Origin: Halomonas sp.
GTDB taxonomy: Bacteria > Pseudomonadota > Gammaproteobacteria > Pseudomonadales > Halomonadaceae
Length of the DNA stretch: 7,407 bases
Assembly: GCA_007129225.1 (NCBI GenBank)
Contig: SKVX01000309.1
Span: 1-7,407 of the forward strand
Reading direction: 5' to 3'
The notes beneath the pieces are model-generated. The model worked only from the letters and a program-made list of their open reading frames with translations, was not told the origin of the DNA and made no database searches. Shown piece by piece: positions 1 through 7,402 of the stretch. A program made the translations under genes and the position numbers. Within the stretch, counting starts at the first letter, position 1, and every line of letters starts with the position of its first letter.

Positions 1-545
1 CCGTAGAGGGTGATCTGGATCTGCAGGACCATCCGCTCGTCGATGGGCGAGGGAAGCGTCAGGGGGTCACGGTAGTCGCGGGCATTGAAGTAGGCGACGA
101 AGCGCGGATCGCGCACCAGGTTGGTGATGTGCTGGCCGCGATCCTGGTGGGTGCGCAGGCCCAGCATGCGGTCGGCGGCGCCGTTCCACCACTCCAGGTC
201 ACCATGCTGGTCAAGCATCACCACGCTGTCGCGCATGGCTTCGGAGGACTCCTGGATGCGCTTGAGCGTGGTGCGAAGCCGTTCCTGGGTATGGCGCTGG
301 CCTTTCTGATAGCGGTAGAGCCGATCGAACAGCTCCCCCCACAGGCCATTGGCGGCGGGTGGCTCGGCCTGGGGGTTGCGGGTGAGCCAGCGGTGAAGGG
401 CGCGAAGCCGGCACAGGTGGCGGTAGAGGTAGACGCCCATGCCGGCGGCAAGGCCGAGCCCGAAGGCCGAGAAGAACCAGCCGATCAGGCCGCCGGCCCC
501 GGCCAACAGCCCTAGCCGCCAGATTTCATGGCTCCATAGGCGCAT
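1..545 (-). CDS. phoR: PhoR phosphate-regulon sensor histidine kinase (N-terminal part, cut by window edge)
   Basis: PhoR is the inner-membrane histidine kinase that phosphorylates PhoB when phosphate is scarce and dephosphorylates it when phosphate is plentiful. Only the first 181 codons are present; the frame is open to the window edge, so the kinase core (H-box and ATPase) lies outside. Residues about 11-41 (LGLLAGAGGLIGWFF then GLGLAAGMGVYLY) form a hydrophobic hairpin with almost no periplasmic loop, as in E. coli PhoR. A charged linker (about 42-100) follows, then a PAS domain from about 104 with SVVMLDQHGDLEWWNGAADRMLGLR and GQHITNLVRDPRFVAYF, closely matching the PhoR PAS pattern (WCNGLAQQILGLR, GQNILNLLRYPEF). 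The ATG lies one base after the phoB stop, with AAGG at 555-552 as ribosome site inside the phoB end, so the two are probably translationally coupled. Identity is firm; the missing part cannot be judged. Confidence 0.93.
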   Translation of the reverse strand, partial: MRLWSHEIWRLGLLAGAGGLIGWFFSAFGLGLAAGMGVYLYRHLCRLRALHRWLTRNPQAEPPAANGLWGELFDRLYRYQKGQRHTQERLRTTLKRIQESSEAMRDSVVMLDQHGDLEWWNGAADRMLGLRTHQDRGQHITNLVRDPRFVAYFNARDYRDPLTLPSPIDERMVLQIQITLY

Positions 546-546
546 G

Positions 547-1236
<690 letters not shown>

Positions 1237-1270
1237 TCGGGGCCTCTAGCTCAGTAGCGGGTCGATGACG

Positions 1271-1304
1271 ATAACAGCACGATATCATGTCATTTCAATG
1301 ACAG
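1271..1304 (-). promoter_or_regulatory. Pho box and -10 of the phoBR promoter
   Basis: On the minus strand, 1304-1287 reads CTGTCAT TGAA ATGACAT. This is the 7-4-7 layout of a PhoB box, with a perfect first half-site and a second that matches 5 of 7. Ten bases downstream is TGTTAT (1276-1271), four of six to the sigma-70 -10, at the distance usual for PhoB-activated promoters that lack a -35. The predicted transcript starts near 1264, leaving a leader of about 28 bases before phoB. The half-sites also form a near-perfect dyad (TGTCATT / AATGACA). Binding is not proven, but position, spacing and gene all agree. Confidence 0.8.
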
Positions 1305-1354
1305 CGCTATCGCACCCGGCGACCCGGTGGAAGTGACGACGGTGGGTGCCGGCA

Positions 1355-2170
1355 TCATCCATAGCGTCCGGTGATGTAATCCTCGGTCTGCTTCTTCTCC
1401 GGCTCGGTGAAGATGGTGTTGGTCTCACCGAACTCGACCAGGTCGCCGAGGTACATGAAGGCGGTGTAGTCGGAGACCCTCGCCGCCTGCTGCATGTTGT
1501 GGGTGACGATGAGAATGGTGTACTGCTCCTTGAGCTCGTGGATCAGCTCCTCGATCTTCAGCGTCGAGATCGGGTCCAGCGCCGAGGCCGGTTCGTCGAG
1601 CAGGATCACCTCCGGCTCGATGGCGATGGCCCGGGCGATCACCAGGCGCTGCTGCTGGCCGCCGGAGAGTCCGAAGGCGTTGTCGCCGAGCCGGTCCTTG
1701 ACCTCGTCCCACAGCGCCGCACCGCGCAGCGAGCGCTCTACCACCTCATCGAGCACCGACTTGTTGTTGACGCCCTGCAGGCGCAGGCCGTAGGCGACGT
1801 TCTCGTAGATCGACTTGGGAAAGGGGTTGGGCTTCTGGAACACCATGCCCACCTTGCGGCGCAGCTCGGCGACATCCACGCCGCGGTCGTAGATGTTCTC
1901 GTCGTCAAGCAGGATCTCGCCCTCTATGCGGCAGATGTCGACCAGATCGTTCATGCGGTTGAAGCAGCGCAGCAGGGTCGACTTGCCGCAGCCCGAGGGG
2001 CCGATAAAGGCGGTCACCTTGTTGGCCGGGATATCCAGGTCGATGCCCTTGAGCGCCTGGTCCTTGCCGTAGTACAGGTTGAGGTCGCGCACCTTGAAGG
2101 TGGTCTTGCCCATGCCGAGCATGGCGTCGCGATGGCTGGCGGTGGTCATGGCTGACGTCATGGTAGTCAT
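1355..2170 (-). CDS. pstB: PstB phosphate ABC transporter ATPase
   Basis: PstB is the cytoplasmic ATPase that powers PstSCA phosphate import. With the chosen start it has 271 residues (E. coli PstB has 257); the extra is a variable Met/Thr-rich N-terminus. Visible motifs: Walker A GPSGCGKST (57-65), Q-loop Q112 in MVFQKPNPFP, ABC signature LSGGQQQRL (168-176), Walker B VILLDEP (188-194) with catalytic E193, D-loop SALD (196-199), H-loop H224 in VTHNMQQAA, and the family C-terminal ending QTEDYITGRYG. All key residues are intact. The ATG at 2170 is preferred because AAGAGG lies six bases upstream; the frame could begin at 2215, but that start lacks a ribosome site and would fall inside a strong hairpin. 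It is the last pst gene; phoU is not next to it. A 60-base gap separates it from pstA. Confidence 0.98.
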   Translation of the reverse strand: MTTMTSAMTTASHRDAMLGMGKTTFKVRDLNLYYGKDQALKGIDLDIPANKVTAFIGPSGCGKSTLLRCFNRMNDLVDICRIEGEILLDDENIYDRGVDVAELRRKVGMVFQKPNPFPKSIYENVAYGLRLQGVNNKSVLDEVVERSLRGAALWDEVKDRLGDNAFGLSGGQQQRLVIARAIAIEPEVILLDEPASALDPISTLKIEELIHELKEQYTILIVTHNMQQAARVSDYTAFMYLGDLVEFGETNTIFTEPEKKQTEDYITGRYG

Positions 2171-2191
2171 CTCTCGCCTCTTGGGTGTTGT

Positions 2192-2213
2192 GGCGACGGC
2201 CCGGGCCGCCGCC
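2192..2213 (-). other. GC-rich hairpin between pstA and pstB
   Basis: The 22-base stretch is a near-perfect palindrome on the mRNA: 5' arm GGCGGCGGC, 3' arm GCCGTCGCC with one G-U pair, and loop CCGG. It ends nine bases before the pstB ribosome site (AAGAGG, 2182-2177). No U-run follows, so a rho-independent terminator is unlikely. It could be an RNA-processing or stability element, or modulate pstB translation. The structure is plain from the sequence; the role is inferred. Confidence 0.6.
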
Positions 2214-2230
2214 ATGCAGTCGGGTTGGCG

Positions 2231-3910
2231 TCAGTCGGACGCGGCGCGGTAGCGCTCGCGTAGCCGGTTACGGATGCTGATGGCGGTCATGTTGAGCACG
2301 ATGATCAGGATCACCAGCACCAGCGCCGTGGCGTAGACCAGCGGCCGCGCGGCCTCGACGTTGGGGCTCTGGAAGCCGACGTCGTAGATATGAAAGCCCA
2401 GGTGCATGATCTGGCGATCCAGATGCACGAAGGGGAAGCTGCCATCCACCGGCAGCGTCGGTGCCAGCTTGACGACGCCCACCAGCATCAGCGGCGCCAC
2501 CTCGCCCGCCGCCCGGGCAATGGCCAGGATCATTCCGGTCATCATCGCCGGGGTGGCCAGCGGCACCACCACCTTCCACAGCGTCTCGGACTTGGTGGCA
2601 CCCAGGGCCAGGCTGCCCTGGCGCACCGAGGAGGGAATCCTTGCCAGCCCCTCTTCGGTGGAGACGATGACCACCGGCAGGGTCAGCAGCGCGAGGGTCA
2701 GCGAGGCCCAGATCAGCGCCGGCGAGCCGAAGGTGGGCGAGGGCAGGCGGTCGGAATAGAACAGCTCATCGAGGGAGCCGCCCAGGGTGTAGACGAAGAA
2801 GCCCAGGCCGAATACCCCGTAGACGATGGAGGGCACCCCGGCGAGGTTGTAGACCGAGATCCGGATCAACTTGAGCAGCGGGCCCTGCTTGGCGTACTCG
2901 CGCAGGTAGATGGCCGCCAGTACGCCGAAGGGACTGACGATCAGCGACATCAGCAGCACCATGGTCACGGTGCCGAAGATCGCCGGAAAGATGCCGCCGG
3001 CGGTATTCGCCTCGCGGGGCTCACCGCTGACGAAGGCCCAGAACTGCTGCACATAGGCCGCCGCCTTGGCACCCAACGACATGCTGTTGGGCTGCACCGC
3101 GCGCACGATCTCGCCGACGCTGATCTCGACCTCCTCGCCACCGGCCACACTGGCCACCAGCACGTCCCGGCGGCTCGCCTGTCGCAGTACATCGAGCTCC
3201 TCGCGCAACACCTGGAACTCCGCCTGCAGCGAGGCACCTTCGCCCTCGATGCGCTCCAGCTCATCGGCGAGTGCCTCCGGCGCGATATCCGGGTCACGCT
3301 GCAGGCCGCGCTGCTGCAGGCGCAGCGCTTCCATGCGCTCGCTGATCACTCCCACGTCGCGGCGCTCGATGCGGCGTATCTCGCGGAATAGCTCATTGCC
3401 GCGGACAATCCGCGCCTGCAGTTCGTCCCACAACCCCTCGCCCTCGGCGACCACCTCGCCATTCTCGAGGAGACGCAGCGGATAGCCGAAGAAGTCCCCC
3501 CACTCGCGGCGCTCCAGCACCATGGCGTCGGGGGGCGTCTGCCATTCGCTCATCTGCAGTTCGGGGTACCAGGCAAAGTCGCGTCCGGTAACGTCGCGAT
3601 TGCCCTGCTTGATCAAGTGGCGAGTCACCAGGTCGCCCTCACCCAGTTCCGGCGGGACGGCGATGCCGGCATCCCGCGCCACCTGAACCGGAATGGTCTG
3701 GGAGCGCACGTGCTCCCCGACCACCATCTGGCCCAATCCCAGCTCCGGGTCACCGACCTGGAACTCGACGATCTCGGCCGGCCAGAAGTGGCTCAGGCCG
3801 CGCACGGCGATCAGGCCAATCAGCCCCACGACCATGATCACGGAGATCGCAACCGCCCCGGCATTCAGCCAGATCCAGGGGGCGCCGCTCTTGTACCATT
3901 GCTTCATCAT
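2231..3910 (-). CDS. pstA: PstA phosphate ABC transporter permease, long form with periplasmic coiled-coil domain
   Basis: PstA is one of the two membrane permeases that form the phosphate channel with PstC. At 559 residues it is almost twice E. coli PstA (296); Pseudomonas-type PstA is also long. Domains: membrane helix at about 15-37; a periplasmic region 38-305; then the permease core from about 307 (GIFPAIFGTVTMVLLMSLIV) with several helices, the EAA loop at 419-450 (QGSLALGATKSETLWKVVVP), which contacts PstB, and a final helix at about 523-545 followed by a basic tail (RNRLRERYR). The periplasmic region ends with a heptad-rich, strongly charged helix at about 158-247 (ELFREIRRIERR, ISERMEALRLQQRG), likely a coiled coil. 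This corresponds to what I recall as the DUF3333 N-terminal region of PstA; its function is not established. GGGAG precedes two tandem ATGs; the second (3907) has the better six-base spacing. It follows pstC by 12 bases, so it is co-transcribed. Confidence 0.95.
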   Translation of the reverse strand: MMKQWYKSGAPWIWLNAGAVAISVIMVVGLIGLIAVRGLSHFWPAEIVEFQVGDPELGLGQMVVGEHVRSQTIPVQVARDAGIAVPPELGEGDLVTRHLIKQGNRDVTGRDFAWYPELQMSEWQTPPDAMVLERREWGDFFGYPLRLLENGEVVAEGEGLWDELQARIVRGNELFREIRRIERRDVGVISERMEALRLQQRGLQRDPDIAPEALADELERIEGEGASLQAEFQVLREELDVLRQASRRDVLVASVAGGEEVEISVGEIVRAVQPNSMSLGAKAAAYVQQFWAFVSGEPREANTAGGIFPAIFGTVTMVLLMSLIVSPFGVLAAIYLREYAKQGPLLKLIRISVYNLAGVPSIVYGVFGLGFFVYTLGGSLDELFYSDRLPSPTFGSPALIWASLTLALLTLPVVIVSTEEGLARIPSSVRQGSLALGATKSETLWKVVVPLATPAMMTGMILAIARAAGEVAPLMLVGVVKLAPTLPVDGSFPFVHLDRQIMHLGFHIYDVGFQSPNVEAARPLVYATALVLVILIIVLNMTAISIRNRLRERYRAASD

Positions 3911-3922
3911 CGACTCCCGGGA

Positions 3923-6226
3923 TTAGAGGCTGCTGTAGCGCTTGCGCAGGCGCTGGCGAATGATCTCGGCCAGGGTATTGACCACGAAGGTCATGGCCAG
4001 CAGGACCAGTGCGGCAAGGAACAGCACCCGGAAGTGGCTCGAGCCCACCGCGGTTTCGGTCAGTTCGACGGCGATATTCGCAGACAGGGTGCGCATGCCC
4101 TCGAAGATATTGAAATTCATGATCGGGCTGTTGCCGGTGGCCATCAGTACGATCATGGTCTCGCCCACCGCACGGCCGAAGCCCATCATCACCGCCGAGA
4201 ACATCCCGGGGCTGGCGGTGGGCAACACCACGCCCAGCACCGTCTGCCAGCGGGTGGCGCCCAGCGCCAGCGAGCCCTGGGTCAGGTGGCGCGGTACGTT
4301 GAATACCGCGTCCTCGGCGATCGAGAAGATCGTCGGGATCACCGCAAAGCCCATGGCGATGCCTACCACCAGGGCGTTGCGCTGGTCGTAGACGATGCCG
4401 ATGTCGGTCAACCACTGACGCATGTTGCCGTCGAACAGCCAGATTTCCAGGTGCGGGCTCATCGCCACGCAGAACCAGCCCACCAGCAGGATCACCGGCA
4501 CCAGCAGCGCCGCTTCCCAGCCCTCCGGCGCCAGCCGACGAATGCGCTCCGGCAGTCGGCTCCAGGCATAGGCGAAGGCCAGCATCGCCAGCGGCATCAG
4601 CAGCAGCACGCTGAACACCGCGGGCAGGCTGCCCTCGATGAAGGGCGCCAGCCACAGGCCGGCGAGGAAGCCGAGGATCACCGTCGGCAGCGCCTCCATG
4701 ATCTCGATGGTAGGCTTGACCTTGCCGCGCAGCTTGGGGGTCATGAAGTAGGCGGTATAGACCGCTCCCATCAGCGCCAGCGGGGTGGCGAACAGCATGG
4801 CGTAGAAGGCCGCCTTGAGGGTGCCGACGGTGAGCGGCATCAGGCTCATCTTGGGCTCGAAGGCATCGGTGGAGGCGGTGGACTGCCAGATATAGCGCGG
4901 CTCGCTGCGTCCCTCGTACCAGACCTTGCCCCACAGCGACGACAGCGAGATGTCCGGGTGGCGATTCTGCACCTCGGCGCGCTGAAGCTGGCGCTGGTCA
5001 TCGACGATCAGCGCCATGGTATTCACCGGCGAGACCGCGATCCGGCTCAGCGGCCCCTCGGTCATGCGGGCCTGAAAGACATCCTGCCCGGCGGTGGTGT
5101 GGTGGATACCGAGGTAGCCCTGGTCGTCGCCGACCAGGAACCCGTGGCGGTTGTACTCCGGCTCGATATGAGTAATGGCGCCCTGGTAGCGGGCGAAGTC
5201 GCGGATGTGCTCGAGGCTGTGCTGCCCGCTGCTCTGACGCACCGGGAAGTACTGGCGCACCTGGCCGTCGCTGGTCCCGGCAATGATCGACACCGTGCCG
5301 TTGAGATAGGCCAGCCTGGTGACCTGGCCCTGGTCGGTGACCTGTACGGCACCCAGGTAGTCGACGCTGTCGAGGTTGCCGATGTCGTAGTGGTGGATCC
5401 GGCCAGCGTCATCGCCCACGTAGAGATGGCGGAAGCGACCGTCGATGAGGATCTGGCGCGGCTCGCCGTCGAAGGCCGGCAGCGTGACCGTGTCCTGCTC
5501 GATGCTGACCTCGCCGGTCATCAGGTTCTCGCGCCGCTGGAATGAGGCCAGCAGCAGCTCGCCGTCCTCGGTGGCGGCGGCAATATAGGTGCCGCGATCG
5601 CTGACCTGCACACCGAGTACCTCGATGGCGCGCCCCTGCTCATCGAGGGTGATCGGCTCATCGCCCAGCGGCAGGGCCAGGTCGGGCTCGATATGGCGCA
5701 GGTTATCCGGATAGGAGAGCGCATACTCCAGTACCCCGAGCGACACCTGACCGTTATCGAAGCCATAGGCCACCGCATTGGCATTGGCGACGGCGGTGGC
5801 CACCGCCGTGGTCGTCGCCTGCTCCGGGATCGGCAGCGCAAGCTGGGTGCGGATGGCACCGTCCTCAGCCTCGAAGAAGGTGACATTACCTAGCTGGGAG
5901 AAGCTGGTACCCAGCTGGTTATAGCGCTCCAGGCTCAGGTGCACCAGTTCGTCGTCGGCGTCGACACCCGGCACGCTATAGCTGGCCTGGGGGTCGACCG
6001 TGGCGGAACGGAACAGCGGCGCCACTTCGGAGAACAGATAGACGAAGATCATCGCCAGGGCGGCGACCACGCCGATCCCGGCAATGCCGATACCGTAGCG
6101 TGAGACGTGATCCTTGAAGGCGCGCCGCTTGCGCAGCCGCTCGCGCTGCTCGGGTGAGGGCAGCAGCGAGCGCCGCCCGCCCGGGGCGATTTGACGACGT
6201 TGTGGTGACTGGGAAATGTCATTCAT
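3923..6226 (-). CDS. pstC: PstC phosphate ABC transporter permease, long form with propeller-like periplasmic domain
   Basis: PstC is the second channel-forming permease of the Pst importer. At 767 residues it far exceeds E. coli PstC (319). Layout: basic cytoplasmic N-terminus (1-43, RRSLLPSPEQRERLRKRR); helix 1 at about 44-66; a periplasmic insertion of about 400 residues (67-465); then the permease core from 466, with EAA loop QGSLALGATRWQTVLGVVLP (650-669), FGRAVGETMIVLMATGNS (683-700), a final helix at about 733-752 and a basic tail. The insertion has repeated strand-turn units with a conserved D/G turn: FDNGQVSLGVL (156-166), TEDGELLLASF (219-229), GDDAGRIHHYD (271-281), GTSDGQVRQYF (317-327) and GDDQGYLGIHH (366-376), about 45-50 residues apart, which suggests a WD40/quinoprotein-like beta-propeller. 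The core also has an extra segment (about 560-617) with an added helix. The ATG at 6226 has no clear ribosome site; the next Met is residue 59, within helix 1, so 6226 stands. Confidence 0.95.
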   Translation of the reverse strand: MNDISQSPQRRQIAPGGRRSLLPSPEQRERLRKRRAFKDHVSRYGIGIAGIGVVAALAMIFVYLFSEVAPLFRSATVDPQASYSVPGVDADDELVHLSLERYNQLGTSFSQLGNVTFFEAEDGAIRTQLALPIPEQATTTAVATAVANANAVAYGFDNGQVSLGVLEYALSYPDNLRHIEPDLALPLGDEPITLDEQGRAIEVLGVQVSDRGTYIAAATEDGELLLASFQRRENLMTGEVSIEQDTVTLPAFDGEPRQILIDGRFRHLYVGDDAGRIHHYDIGNLDSVDYLGAVQVTDQGQVTRLAYLNGTVSIIAGTSDGQVRQYFPVRQSSGQHSLEHIRDFARYQGAITHIEPEYNRHGFLVGDDQGYLGIHHTTAGQDVFQARMTEGPLSRIAVSPVNTMALIVDDQRQLQRAEVQNRHPDISLSSLWGKVWYEGRSEPRYIWQSTASTDAFEPKMSLMPLTVGTLKAAFYAMLFATPLALMGAVYTAYFMTPKLRGKVKPTIEIMEALPTVILGFLAGLWLAPFIEGSLPAVFSVLLLMPLAMLAFAYAWSRLPERIRRLAPEGWEAALLVPVILLVGWFCVAMSPHLEIWLFDGNMRQWLTDIGIVYDQRNALVVGIAMGFAVIPTIFSIAEDAVFNVPRHLTQGSLALGATRWQTVLGVVLPTASPGMFSAVMMGFGRAVGETMIVLMATGNSPIMNFNIFEGMRTLSANIAVELTETAVGSSHFRVLFLAALVLLAMTFVVNTLAEIIRQRLRKRYSSL

Positions 6227-6265
6227 GATGGATTGGCAGTCCCGGGGAGTGCGAAAGGTAGGGCA

Positions 6266-6299
6266 AGCGTAAGGGGCATAGATGACAGATCCGTGACAG
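6266..6299 (-). promoter_or_regulatory. Pho box and -10 of an internal promoter driving pstC
   Basis: The minus strand at 6299-6282 reads CTGTCAC GGAT CTGTCAT: two half-sites in direct repeat at 11-base phase, essentially the PhoB consensus. Ten bases downstream is TACGCT (6271-6266), a weak -10 (three of six), as expected for an activator-dependent promoter. The predicted start is near 6259, about 33 bases before the pstC ATG. It lies downstream of the pstS hairpin, so pstCAB can be induced separately from pstS. This is the best Pho box in the window. Confidence 0.88.
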
Positions 6300-6318
6300 T
6301 GCTGCCCTCATGCATGCG

Positions 6319-6341
6319 AAAGGGGCGCCGAAGCGCCCCTT
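6319..6341 (-). terminator. UUCG-capped hairpin after pstS (probable partial terminator or mRNA-end stabiliser)
   Basis: The mRNA reads AAGGGGCGC, TTCG, GCGCCCCTT and then one more T: nine perfect base pairs closed by the very stable C(UUCG)G tetraloop. The structure begins 24 bases past the pstS stop. The U-run is only three bases, so termination is probably leaky. Such a hairpin would let a short, abundant pstS message accumulate while some polymerases continue into pstC. Structure seen; effect inferred. Confidence 0.75.
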
Positions 6342-6365
6342 GAATGGCCCGCTCGATCACTCGGA

Positions 6366-7319
6366 TCAGTCGAGGCCCAGCTCACCGCGCACGCGACTGG
6401 CAACCGCCTCGGGCAGCGGGATGTAGCCGTCACGGTTGGTGACTTCCTGGCCCTGACGCGACAGGATCATGCGCAGGAACTCGGCCTGCTGCGGATCCAG
6501 GTCTTCGTTGGGGTGCTTGTTGACGTAGACCATCAGGTAGCGCGCCAGCGGATAGTTCTCGTTGTCCACGGTAAAGGCTTCTTCACCTTCGTCACGTGCT
6601 ACCGGCACCGCACGCACCTGGGAGGTGATGTAGCCGATGCCGGAGTAGCCGATGCCGTTGACCGACTCGCTGACGCCCTGCACCACCGAGGCGGAACCCG
6701 GCTGCTCGTTGATCGAGGCCTTGAAGTCGCCGCCGCAAAGGGCGTTCTCGGCGAAGAAGCCGTAGGTGCCGGAAACGGCATTGCGGCTGTACAGGGTGAA
6801 GTCGCGGTTCTCCCAGGCGCCGTCCAGGCCCAACTGGCCCCAGCGGGTGATGTCCTCGTCATAGCCGCAGCGGCGGGTATCGGAGAAGATTGCATCGATT
6901 TGGGGGATGGTCAGGCTCTCTATCGGGTTGTCCTGGTTGACGTAGACCGCCAGGGCGTCGATGGCCACCGGTACCATGGTCGGCGGATAACCGAAGCGCT
7001 CCTCGAAGGACTGGATCTCGGAAGTGCGCATCTCGCGGCTCATGGGGCCGAACTGGGCGGTGCCCTCGGTCAGCGCGGTCGGCGCGGTGCCGGAGCCGGC
7101 GCCCTGGATCTGGATATTGACGTTGGGATAGAAGCCGGCGAACTCCTCGGCCCACAGGGTCATCAGGTTGTTGAGGGTATCGGAGCCGATGCTGGTCATG
7201 TTGCCGGAGATACCGCTGACGGTCTCGTAGTCGGGCAGATCGGGATCGACATCCGCCAGGACAGGCATCGAAATGAACGAGGCGCCGATGACGGCAGCAG
7301 CCATTACCTTCAGTTTCAT
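6366..7319 (-). CDS. pstS: PstS periplasmic phosphate-binding protein
   Basis: PstS is the high-affinity phosphate receptor of the Pst importer; it binds phosphate in the periplasm and hands it to PstC/PstA. With the start at 7319 it has 317 residues. A Sec signal peptide is clear: MKLK, hydrophobic core VMAAAVIGASFISMPV, and cleavage after VLA (residue 22) to give DVDPDLPDY. Phosphate-site loops are SIGSDT (43-48), GSGTAPTAL (75-83), SR (94-95), D121 and RNAVSGTYG (179-187). C151 and C195 sit where Pseudomonas PstS has its cysteines and may form a disulfide. NEQPGSASVVQGVS (204-217) and DGYIPLP (297-303) are also typical. The residue pattern follows P. aeruginosa PstS rather than E. coli PstS. 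A longer frame reaches 7373, but GGAGAGAGAAAC just before 7319 supplies the ribosome site and only this start places the signal peptide at the N-terminus. It is the first gene of the operon. Confidence 0.97.
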   Translation of the reverse strand: MKLKVMAAAVIGASFISMPVLADVDPDLPDYETVSGISGNMTSIGSDTLNNLMTLWAEEFAGFYPNVNIQIQGAGSGTAPTALTEGTAQFGPMSREMRTSEIQSFEERFGYPPTMVPVAIDALAVYVNQDNPIESLTIPQIDAIFSDTRRCGYDEDITRWGQLGLDGAWENRDFTLYSRNAVSGTYGFFAENALCGGDFKASINEQPGSASVVQGVSESVNGIGYSGIGYITSQVRAVPVARDEGEEAFTVDNENYPLARYLMVYVNKHPNEDLDPQQAEFLRMILSRQGQEVTNRDGYIPLPEAVASRVRGELGLD

Positions 7320-7396
7320 GTTTCTCTCTCCACTATTTCGCAGCGCTGGCATCCAGCTTGGAATCTCGATCACATTCGCGATGACCGATGGCTGCG

Positions 7397-7402
7397 ACTA
7401 TA
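7397..7402 (-). promoter_or_regulatory. Candidate -10 of the pstS promoter
   Basis: The minus strand reads TATAGT, five of six to the sigma-70 -10. It lies about 78 bases before the pstS ATG, giving a leader of roughly 70 bases. Only five bases upstream are inside the window, so the Pho box expected ten bases further up (from about 7413) cannot be seen. The call rests on the hexamer and on its position upstream of a gene that is almost always PhoB-controlled. Confidence 0.5.

Noticed and set aside
1312..1349. Possible terminator after pstB (GCACCC / GGGTGC arms)
   Set aside because: Only six pairs with a 26-base loop and no U-run; too weak to call, so read-through from pstB into phoBR remains possible.
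1346..2155. Plus-strand open frame of 269 codons antisense to pstB
   Set aside because: A shadow of the pstB frame; Leu/Val/Asp/Gly-rich with no family features.
2171..2215. Upstream start for pstB adding 15 residues
   Set aside because: No ribosome site before 2215, and the extra codons lie in a palindromic hairpin; the ATG at 2170 has AAGAGG at six bases.
2390..3391. Plus-strand open frame of 333 codons antisense to pstA
   Set aside because: Low-complexity His/Arg/Gln-rich translation with no motif, lying wholly within pstA.
3750..4934. A 394-codon alternative minus-strand frame crossing the pstC-pstA junction
   Set aside because: It is an out-of-frame reading of pstC and pstA; its Ala/Gly/Arg-rich product lacks permease helices.
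3617..5545. A 642-codon open frame on the plus strand, antisense to pstC/pstA
   Set aside because: Its product is a low-complexity His/Gln/Arg/Gly-rich chain with no domain, as expected opposite GC-rich genes whose third positions avoid stops. The minus-strand genes here are unmistakable.
7320..7373. Upstream start for pstS adding 18 residues
   Set aside because: It would bury the signal peptide behind a polar segment, while the Met at 7319 has a purine-rich ribosome site and a canonical lipid-free Sec signal.
7364..7391. Weak stem in the pstS leader (CGGTCAT / GTGATCG region)
   Set aside because: Seven pairs with two G-U pairs; no riboswitch-like architecture, so not reported as a regulatory RNA.
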